Below, piece by piece: positions 1 through 4,768 of a stretch of 7,049 bases of DNA (the first letter of the stretch is position 1; each line of letters starts with the position of its first letter). The stretch lies in the NCBI GenBank assembly GCA_002849045.2, contig NCRO01000053.1:1-7049 (forward strand), written 5' to 3'. The translations under genes and the position numbers were made by a program. This DNA is from Candidatus Sediminicultor secundus (GTDB lineage Bacteria > Atribacterota > JS1 > SB-45 > 34-128). The notes under the pieces were generated by a model. It searched no databases, had not been told where the DNA came from, and saw only the letters and a program-made list of their open reading frames with translations.

Positions 1-243
1 ATATTGGGGGAGTGGTTTAGCTGGTCAAGTAGTGATATGTGTCATGCAATTACAGTATATAATATGGGAGGCTATTATACTTATTCAAGCGTTGATTTAT
101 ATTTTGACCAAAATTTTAATAGTATTGAAGAATGTGTAAATCATTGTGCATCGACATATATAGGATTTATTGAAGGAAATTTATCTTCTTATAAAGTTTA
201 TAATTGGGATTATTATTATTATAGAAATTCCCATCTATTTTGA
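1..243 (+). CDS. C-terminal end of an unrecognised Tyr-rich protein (5' partial)
   Basis: An open frame runs from the first base to TGA at 241-243. A TTG occurs at position 4, but no ribosome-binding site can be seen because the window begins there, so I treat it as the 3' end of a longer gene. The roughly 80 residues are aromatic-rich (12 Tyr, with a run of four near the end) and contain three Cys. I see no transmembrane segment and no domain I recognise. The composition resembles an extracellular beta-rich or repeat protein, but that is a guess. The first 23 bases are part of an inverted repeat with the other window end, so the first eight codons may be affected by an assembly junction. The stop codon abuts the -35-like element of the next gene. 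Confidence 0.4.
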   Translation: MLGEWFSWSSSDMCHAITVYNMGGYYTYSSVDLYFDQNFNSIEECVNHCASTYIGFIEGNLSSYKVYNWDYYYYRNSHLF

Positions 244-244
244 T

Positions 245-274
245 TTGCTAAAGAGAGGAATTTTATTATATAGT
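245..274 (+). promoter_or_regulatory. Putative sigma70-type promoter of DUF1573-TPR copy 1
   Basis: TTGCTA at 245-250 and TATAGT at 269-274 are separated by 18 bases and lie about 35 bases upstream of the start codon. The same arrangement is kept ahead of the second gene copy (TTGCCA, 18 bases, TATAAT). The stretch between them is otherwise variable, which supports function. The -35 element directly follows the stop codon of the preceding frame. The region is AT-rich, so chance matches are possible. Confidence 0.5.
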
Positions 275-309
275 CAAAAAGATTAAAAATTAGGGAAAAA
301 GAAGGAGAT

Positions 310-1476
310 ATGACGAACAGGCATATGAAAAATAATGCAAGTAAAAAAAATAGAATATTTTCTTTAATAACTTGTATTGCTTTTTCTTTGCTCTTTATTC
401 TTATGGTTCAAGCTTTACCTTTGTTTGGCGCTACGGCTATCGCACTAGCCAGTTCGGGTCCCTCTATTTACTTTCCAGAAGATTCCTGGGATTTTGGAGA
501 AATTACTCCTGATGAACTTCCTACACATATTTTTACATTCGAAAATAGCGGAGATGAGATTTTAATTATCAAATGGGTTAAGGTTAGCTGTGAATCCTGT
601 ATTGACCCTCTAATTTCTACTAAAGAACTTAATCCGGGAGAAGTGGGTGAACTAAAAATTACCGTTAATTCACTGGATATGATAGGGCGGTTCACCAAGC
701 GGATTTATGTAGAATCTAATGACCCGGTCAATTCTCGGTTAGTAATTATCGTATCTGGATTTATTAAAGAAAAAAATGAACCTATCGCCAAGGTTCAACC
801 CAAGCCCCAGCCCCAGACTCCTTTTAGAATAGGAATGTCTTATTTTGGCAAAGGAGAATACGATAAAGCTATTATTGAATTTGAAAAATCAATTGAATTG
901 GACGAAAACCATACAGAGAGTTACTATTACCTTGGGCAATGTTATCTTCAAAAAGGCATAATAGAATATAATAACAAAAATATTTTAAAAGCCTACAGTT
1001 TATACCGAAAGGCTAATAAGTTCGCGGAGCAAGTCATACCTCAATATGAACAAATTATTAAAAATAATCCGGAAGAATTAAATAGTTATCTCAGATTAGG
1101 CTATATCTATGAAGTAAGAAGCATAGCCCCCTTTATCAATGATTACAATAAAGCTTTAGAATATTATTTGAAGGCCTTAGATTTAGCAACAAGCTCTTCT
1201 CCAGCAGGGAATACAGGAATTATTATTTACCTTAACACCAGGATAGGATATATACATTTTGAGAAAAAGAAATACTCCCAAGCTATAGAATATTTGGAAA
1301 AAGCGGAAGAGATGTCTCCCCAAAATGTAGAAGCCAACTATTATTTGGGATTATCTTATGATAAAATAGGGGAAAAAGAGAAAGCCCGAGAATGCCTCTC
1401 CCGAGTGATTGAACTTGCCCCTCAATCGGGGTTTGCTCAAGAAGCGAAAAAAAAATTAAAGAAATTAAATAAATAA
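310..1476 (+). CDS. Exported DUF1573 (ASH/Ig-like) + TPR protein, copy 1
   Basis: This 388-residue protein is probably a secreted or periplasmic scaffold; its partner is unknown. A basic N-region (KKNR at 12-15) and a hydrophobic stretch at 17-47 end in ALA|SS, a good signal peptidase I site. Residues about 52-152 form a DUF1573-type Ig-like domain (W-DFGEI start, NSGDE turn, SNDPVNSRLVI...SGFI end). The usual cysteine region reads VSCESC (Cys94, Cys97). A proline/glutamine linker (about 163-171) leads to TPR repeats at about 172-385, for example YFGKGEYDKAIIEFEKSIEL and NVEANYYLGLSYDKIGEKEKA. The start is the ATG behind GAAGGAGAT, although only 2 bases separate AGGAG from it. A second ATG at 325 is possible. 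A paralog of the same length follows at 2601. The family and export are well supported; the precise function is unknown. Confidence 0.88.
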   Translation: MTNRHMKNNASKKNRIFSLITCIAFSLLFILMVQALPLFGATAIALASSGPSIYFPEDSWDFGEITPDELPTHIFTFENSGDEILIIKWVKVSCESCIDPLISTKELNPGEVGELKITVNSLDMIGRFTKRIYVESNDPVNSRLVIIVSGFIKEKNEPIAKVQPKPQPQTPFRIGMSYFGKGEYDKAIIEFEKSIELDENHTESYYYLGQCYLQKGIIEYNNKNILKAYSLYRKANKFAEQVIPQYEQIIKNNPEELNSYLRLGYIYEVRSIAPFINDYNKALEYYLKALDLATSSSPAGNTGIIIYLNTRIGYIHFEKKKYSQAIEYLEKAEEMSPQNVEANYYLGLSYDKIGEKEKARECLSRVIELAPQSGFAQEAKKKLKKLNK

Positions 1477-1536
1477 AAACTGGTTGCAAGTTACAAGTTG
1501 CGAGATTATTCAATAGTTAGAGGATATAAAAAGAAT

Positions 1537-2028
1537 ATGTTTGATAAATTTAATGATATAAAAAAAATAGTCGCAGAAGAAAAGAATATCTTATTAACTT
1601 ATATTTTTGGCTCTCAATTAAAGGGCAAAATAGGCCCGCTAAGTGATTATGATTTTGCAGTTTTTTTGTCACAAAAAATATCTTTTCCATTTAAATATAG
1701 ATTAAAAAACAAATTAATTAATATTTTGGACAATAAACAAGTGGACCTGGTTATTCTTAATGATGCTCCTATAGAATTAAAATATAAAGTTATTGCTACA
1801 GGAAAAGTTATTTTTCAGAAAAATTCTATAGTTAGGACTGAGTTTGAAGCAGATACCTTAAGTCAATATTTCGATTATTTACCTGTTTTACGGGCACAAA
1901 AAAAAGATATACTTAAAGTCAAATCTAAAGGAGAGAGACATGGAGACAGAATTCAGCGGTATAGAACAGCGCTTAGAAAGACTGAAGAAATGCTTAATAA
2001 AATTAGAGCCTTTGAAAGAAAAAAGTAA
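1537..2028 (+). CDS. mntA: MntA-like minimal nucleotidyltransferase (type VII antitoxin)
   Basis: This is a 163-residue nucleotidyltransferase-fold protein. The motif GSX10DXD is exact (Gly25-Ser26, then Asp37 and Asp39 in SDYDFAVFL), and a third acidic residue, Asp70, lies in VDLVIL. In the MntA/HepT family this enzyme transfers AMP to a tyrosine of the HepT toxin and so neutralises it. The partner gene follows directly. I chose ATG 1537 (MFDKFNDI...) over an upstream TTG at 1498 because AGAGGAT at 1519-1525 precedes it and the earlier codons fall in a GTTGCAAG-type repeat. The C-terminal 30 or so residues are basic, look non-homologous and overlap the toxin gene by 89 bases in another frame. 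Family members usually end near the YFDYLPVL segment, so the tail may come from a lost stop or a frameshift. Confidence 0.85.
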   Translation: MFDKFNDIKKIVAEEKNILLTYIFGSQLKGKIGPLSDYDFAVFLSQKISFPFKYRLKNKLINILDNKQVDLVILNDAPIELKYKVIATGKVIFQKNSIVRTEFEADTLSQYFDYLPVLRAQKKDILKVKSKGERHGDRIQRYRTALRKTEEMLNKIRAFERKK

Positions 2029-2365
2029 AAAAGAATTCTATCAAGATGAGTATTTACAAGATATCGTAGAAAGAAATTTAGAAGTTGCTATTCAATCCTG
2101 TATTGATATTGCCAACAGGATAATTTCCTTAGATGAATTAGAAAAACCTAAAGATTGTTATGGCTCTATTATAAGGTTAGGGGAAGAAAGTATTTTACCG
2201 TATGATTTTGCTCAAAAATTTGCTCCTATTACTGGTTTTAGAAATATTTTAATTCACGAATATTTGGATATTGACTGGGATGAAGTATATAAAAATCTTC
2301 AAAAAATGGATCAATTCTATAAGTTTATGGATTATATTAAAAAATGGTTATCTCAAAGAAAATAG
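1940..2365 (+). CDS. hepT: HepT-like HEPN ribonuclease toxin (DUF86)
   Basis: This 141-residue, largely helical HEPN-domain protein of the DUF86 family carries the full catalytic signature RX4HXY: Arg101, His106 and Tyr108 in RNILIHEY. In characterised HepT toxins Arg and His form the RNA-cleaving site of a dimer, and the Tyr is the residue AMPylated by MntA. The upstream helix NLEVAIQSCIDIANRII is typical of the family. The ATG at 1940 follows AAAGGAGAG at a proper distance. It overlaps the antitoxin gene by 89 bases in a +1 frame, so the two are surely co-transcribed and probably translationally coupled. The length is normal and all key residues are present, so the toxin should be active. 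The role inferred from the family is stress response, plasmid/island maintenance or phage defence. Confidence 0.88.
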   Translation: METEFSGIEQRLERLKKCLIKLEPLKEKSKKEFYQDEYLQDIVERNLEVAIQSCIDIANRIISLDELEKPKDCYGSIIRLGEESILPYDFAQKFAPITGFRNILIHEYLDIDWDEVYKNLQKMDQFYKFMDYIKKWLSQRK

Positions 2366-2421
2366 ATTTCTTTGTACCTATTTAATCAAACACAGTACGC
2401 CGCGTTGCTGCGTTAATCGGC

Positions 2422-2446
2422 AAACTGGTTAACCGGGTAACTGGCT
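2422..2446. repeat. CTGGTTAACC-type interspersed repeat, copy 1
   Basis: The core AAACTGGTTAACCGGGTAAC followed by TGGC is built from short CTGG/TAAC units. The same wording recurs at 6121-6151 and 6170-6208, with degenerate traces near 4654-4668 (AACTGGAAAGCTGGCTAA). It lies between hepT and the second TPR gene. The function is unknown. Confidence 0.5.
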
Positions 2447-2473
2447 GTCCTACCGTGAAAACTTGTATTTGTG

Positions 2474-2508
2474 CTAACGACTATTCACTATTCACTAACG
2501 ACTAATTT
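2474..2508 (+). repeat. Heptamer mosaic repeat (CTAACGA/CTATTCA), copy 1
   Basis: Five consecutive 7-base units read CTAACGA, CTATTCA, CTATTCA, CTAACGA, CTAATTT. The same two heptamers occur in other orders at 4741-4761, 6006-6040 and 6066-6100, and in inverted orientation at 6797-6859. The array is non-coding and sits just upstream of the promoter of the second TPR gene. Confidence 0.75.
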
Positions 2509-2535
2509 AATACTCGATACTTTCTTTTTATGGAT

Positions 2536-2565
2536 TTGCCAAAAGGAGGGTATCTATTATATAAT
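2536..2565 (+). promoter_or_regulatory. Putative sigma70-type promoter of DUF1573-TPR copy 2
   Basis: TTGCCA at 2536-2541 and a perfect TATAAT at 2560-2565 are 18 bases apart. Spacing and position match the promoter-like element ahead of copy 1 (245-274). The leader that follows (AATTAGAAATTAGAGAAAAA, then GAAGGAGAT) is also shared. The duplication therefore included the regulatory region. The two TA modules upstream and downstream could be read from these promoters. Confidence 0.6.
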
Positions 2566-2600
2566 CAAAAAAATTAGAAATTAGAGAAAAAGAAGGAGAT

Positions 2601-3767
2601 ATGAAAAATAAATATATGAAACATAATGCAGTTAAAAAAAATAGAATATTTTCTTTAATAACTTGTATCGCTTTTTCTTTGCTCTTTATTCTTATGGTTC
2701 AAGCTTTACCTTTGTTTGGTGTTACAGCTATCGCCCTAGCCAGTTCGGGTCCCTCTATTTACTTCCCGGAAGATTCCTGGGATTTTGGAGAAATTACTCC
2801 TGATGAGCTTCCTACCCATATCTTTAAATTTAAAAATATGGGGAATGAAGTTTTAATTATTAAGGGGATCAAGGTTAGCTGTGAATCCTGTATCGACCCT
2901 CTAATTTCTACTAAAGAACTTGATCCGGGAGATTCCGCAGAATTAAAAATTACGGTTAATTCCCTGGACATGATAGGAAGGTTCACAAAACGGATTTATA
3001 TAGAATCTAATGACCCGGTCAATCCTCGGTTAGTAATTATCGTATCCGGATTTATTAAAGAAAAAAATGAATCTGTCGTTCAGCCTCAACCCAAGCCCCA
3101 ACCTCAGACTCCTTTTATAGTAGGGAAGTCCTATTTCAGCCGGGGAGAATACGATAAAGCAATTATTGAATTTGAAAAATCAATTGAATTGGACGAAAAC
3201 CATACAGAGAGTTACTATTACCTGGGGCAGTGTTACCTGCAAAAAGGGATTATAGAATATAACAATAAAAATATTTTTAAAGCCTACAGTCTCTACCGAA
3301 AGGCTAATAAGTTCGCGGAGCAAGTTATCTCTCAATATGAAAAATTGATTGAAGATAACCCGGAGGATTTAAATAGTTATCTCAGGTTAGGTTATATTTA
3401 TGAAACAAGAAGTATAGTTCCCTTTATTAATGAGTATGATGAAGCTTTAGAATATTATTTAAAAGCCCTGGCTTTGGATGCGGTATCGGAGAGTAAAAAT
3501 AAGGCGATTTATGTTTATCTTAATACCCGGGCCGGGTCTATCTATTATCAGATGAAAGATTATTCCCAAGCTATAGAATACTTAGAGCGTGCGACAAAAA
3601 TGTCTTCCCAAAATGTAGAGGCTTACTATTATTTGGGTTTATCTTATGATAAAATAGGTGAAACAGAAAAAGCACGCGAATTCCTTTCCCGTGTGCTCGA
3701 GCTCGCCCCCCAATCGGAGTTTGCTCTGGAAGCAGAAAAAAAATTAAAGAAAATAAATAAGAAATAG
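2601..3767 (+). CDS. Exported DUF1573 (ASH/Ig-like) + TPR protein, copy 2
   Basis: This is a paralog of the gene at 310, also 388 residues, with about 70 differences counted by eye (about 80% identity). The signal peptide (ALA|SS at 47/48), the DUF1573-like domain (52-152, VSCESC kept), the QPKPQPQTP linker and the TPR array are in the same order. The N-terminal TPR block around residues 183-240 is almost unchanged between copies. The fourth repeat, around 290-322, is the most diverged and carries a one-residue indel, so it may be the binding face that differs. The start is the ATG behind GAAGGAGAT, with the same very short spacing as copy 1. Stop TAG at 3765-3767 is 42 bases ahead of hicB, close enough for read-through transcription. 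Function beyond an exported protein-protein interaction scaffold cannot be read from the sequence. Confidence 0.88.
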   Translation: MKNKYMKHNAVKKNRIFSLITCIAFSLLFILMVQALPLFGVTAIALASSGPSIYFPEDSWDFGEITPDELPTHIFKFKNMGNEVLIIKGIKVSCESCIDPLISTKELDPGDSAELKITVNSLDMIGRFTKRIYIESNDPVNPRLVIIVSGFIKEKNESVVQPQPKPQPQTPFIVGKSYFSRGEYDKAIIEFEKSIELDENHTESYYYLGQCYLQKGIIEYNNKNIFKAYSLYRKANKFAEQVISQYEKLIEDNPEDLNSYLRLGYIYETRSIVPFINEYDEALEYYLKALALDAVSESKNKAIYVYLNTRAGSIYYQMKDYSQAIEYLERATKMSSQNVEAYYYLGLSYDKIGETEKAREFLSRVLELAPQSEFALEAEKKLKKINKK

Positions 3768-3809
3768 TGGTGCTCTACACTTAATTAGAAATAATTAGAG
3801 GAGGTAACT

Positions 3810-4025
3810 ATGAAACTTAAAGAGATAATTTTTATCGTTGAAGAAGATCCGGAAGGAGGATACACTTCTCAAGCTCTTGGATATTCTATTTTTACAGAAG
3901 GTGAAACCTTAGAAGAACTCAAAGAAAATATTAAAGATGCTATAAAATGTCATTTTGACAAAAGAGAAACTCCACTTTTTATTCGTTTACACATAATTAA
4001 GGAGGAAAGATTCGCTTGTGCCTAA
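3810..4025 (+). CDS. hicB: HicB-like antitoxin, minimal form
   Basis: A 71-residue protein of the HicB/UPF0150 fold. It has the hallmark beta strand and turn DPEGGYTSQALGYSIFTEGE, followed by the helix TLEELKENIKDAIKCHF. HicB binds and blocks the HicA mRNA interferase. This version stops after the partial RNase H-like fold and has no room for the C-terminal ribbon-helix-helix or HTH DNA-binding domain of longer HicB proteins. Autoregulation by this protein alone is therefore doubtful. GAGGAGGT at 3798-3805 gives a strong ribosome-binding site 4 bases before ATG. The gene overlaps hicA by 8 bases, and the antitoxin comes first. Confidence 0.88.
   Translation: MKLKEIIFIVEEDPEGGYTSQALGYSIFTEGETLEELKENIKDAIKCHFDKRETPLFIRLHIIKEERFACA
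3999..4007 (+). promoter_or_regulatory. Ribosome-binding site fixing the GTG start of hicA
   Basis: AAGGAGGAA lies inside the end of hicB, 10 bases before the GTG at 4018. It supports a non-ATG start for the toxin and the 8-base overlap. No ATG exists in this frame near the family N-terminus. Confidence 0.7.
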
Positions 4026-4269
4026 AATTCCAAGAGATATTTCCGGTGAAGAATTAACAAAATTACTTAAAAAATACGGATATGAAGTAAACAGAAAAAC
4101 AGGAAGTCATATAAGACTTGTATCTAAATTTAAAGACGAAGAACATAATATTACTGTACCCGATCATCACCCCATTAAAATTGGGACATTAAATAATATC
4201 TTAAATGACTTAGTTGATCACCTGAAAATTGACAAAAAAGAACTTATAAACAAACTATTTGAAAAGTGA
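4018..4269 (+). CDS. hicA: HicA-like mRNA interferase toxin
   Basis: This 83-residue toxin has the double-stranded-RNA-binding-like fold of HicA (YcfA family). It opens with the family pattern SGEELTKLLKKYGYEVNRKTGSH. The catalytic His31 in TGSHIRLV is intact, and ITVPDHHPIKIGTLNNIL is the usual C-terminal strand and helix (P-x-H near GT-L-x-x-IL). HicA toxins cleave mRNA and tmRNA and are inhibited by HicB. Translation starts at GTG 4018, overlapping the antitoxin stop by 8 bases in a different frame. Length and key residues are normal, so it is probably functional. The insert between VSKF and ITVP is slightly charged but within family variation. Confidence 0.9.
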   Translation: MPKIPRDISGEELTKLLKKYGYEVNRKTGSHIRLVSKFKDEEHNITVPDHHPIKIGTLNNILNDLVDHLKIDKKELINKLFEK

Positions 4270-4297
4270 TAGGAGAAAATTGGTCAAACGTAGAATA

Positions 4298-4346
4298 GGC
4301 GTTTCGTCTGTCTACGCAACTGTAGGGGCGTATTGCTATACGCCCT
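4298..4346 (+). repeat. ~50-bp hairpin-ended repeat, copy A
   Basis: The left part (GGCGTTTCGTCTGTCTACGC, then AACTGTAGGGGC) aligns with 4569-4600, with about seven substitutions over 33 bases. The right part is a perfect stem GGGCGTAT-TGCT-ATACGCCC at 4326-4345. It lies 28 bases beyond hicA and has no following T-run, so it is a repeat element more than a classic terminator. Confidence 0.65.
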
Positions 4347-4351
4347 CATAT

Positions 4352-4383
4352 AAAATGACAAAGGACCGTCCCCTGTCATTTTT
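4352..4383. repeat. REP-like hairpin repeat, copy 1 (possible terminator after hicA)
   Basis: Arms AAAATGACA and TGTCATTTT enclose AAGGACCGTCCCC, which itself can pair GGA with TCC. The left arm starts with an A-run and the right arm ends in a T-run, so it could end transcription in both directions. The same 32 bases recur exactly at 4824-4855. This form, with TGACA...TGTCA arms around a GGAC/GTCC core, resembles dispersed hairpins seen in many bacterial genomes and sometimes linked to REP-associated transposases. No such transposase is in the window. Confidence 0.7.
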
Positions 4384-4542
4384 AAAAATGTAGAGGTTAT
4401 CTATTATTTGGGATTATCTTATGATAAAATAGATAAAAAAGAAGAAGCCCGGGAATTCCTTTCCCGGGTGATTGAGCTTGCCCCTCAATCGGAGTTTGCT
4501 CAAGAAGCGGAAAAAGAATTGAAGAAAATAAATAAGGATTAG
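4384..4542 (+). pseudogene. 3' remnant of a third DUF1573-TPR gene
   Basis: Translation of 4384-4539 gives NVEVIYYLGLSYDKI, then a charged segment, then AREFLSRVIELAPQSEFAQE and a Lys-rich end. This matches the last 50 or so residues of both complete copies, in frame and with a stop (TAG 4540-4542) at the homologous place. Everything upstream of that TPR is missing. The homology begins right where the hairpin repeat at 4352-4383 ends, so the break coincides with the repeat. There is no start codon or ribosome-binding site in a sensible position. It is a dead fragment, or the acceptor side of a recombination event. The reading frame is still open, so decay is recent or gene conversion is keeping it. 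Confidence 0.85.
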
Positions 4543-4568
4543 TTCGCCAGTTAAGATATAGGTTGCAA

Positions 4569-4617
4569 GGTGTCTCGCCTGTCTATGTAAATGTAGGGGC
4601 TTGATTCATCAAACCCG
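4569..4617 (+). repeat. ~50-bp hairpin-ended repeat, copy B
   Basis: This is the partner of 4298-4346: GGTGTCTCGCCTGTCTATGT, then AAATGTAGGGGC, followed by a different but still self-complementary end, GGGCTTGAT-TC-ATCAAACCC (one mismatch). Copies A and B bracket the third TPR remnant in direct orientation. Just upstream, GGTTGCAAG also occurs downstream of the first TPR gene (1482-1490). Confidence 0.6.
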
Positions 4618-4702
4618 TCTCAGAAATCGTTGATGATAAACTGAGGAATTAAATAACTGGAAAGCTGGCTAATTGAATTATCCGGTCTTGCATTTTTCTT
4701 TT

Positions 4703-4761
4703 TATCTTGTATTTATTTCCTGTATTTTCTTAACTAAATACTATTCACTAACGACTATTTT
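4703..4761 (+). repeat. Compound repeat: TCTTGTATTT unit plus heptamers, copy 2
   Basis: A 35-base stretch at 4703-4737 (begins TATCTTGTATTTATTTCC, ends TTCTTAACTAA) is identical to 6035-6069. It is followed by the heptamers CTATTCA, CTAACGA, CTATTTT at 4741-4761. Although this stretch is open in the frame of the next gene, its repeat nature shows it is intergenic and rules out starts of that gene upstream of it. Confidence 0.75.
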
Positions 4762-4768
4762 AACTAAT

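Noticed and set aside
468..698. Minus-strand open frame inside TPR copy 1 (and its counterpart at 2759-2986)
   Set aside because: Both are antisense shadows of the conserved DUF1573 coding region, and their similarity follows from the duplication of the sense gene. There are no ribosome-binding sites or domain features.
310..4269. DUF1573-TPR plus TA genes as a single new defence system
   Set aside because: The TPR proteins are exported by a signal peptide, while MntA-HepT and HicBA act in the cytoplasm. Adjacency is better explained by duplication and TA insertion than by a joint mechanism.
4448..4468. Perfect hairpin CCCGGGAA-TTCCT-TTCCCGGG in the third TPR remnant
   Set aside because: It lies in codons for AREFLSRV. 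Copy 2 keeps a partial stem but copy 1 does not, so there is no consistent structural conservation; it is probably coincidental.
4673..4768. Longer N-terminus of the lipoprotein from TTG 4673
   Set aside because: These 32 codons are the same dispersed repeat found at 6035-6090 and contain no ribosome-binding site. The signal peptide and lipobox make sense only from a later start.
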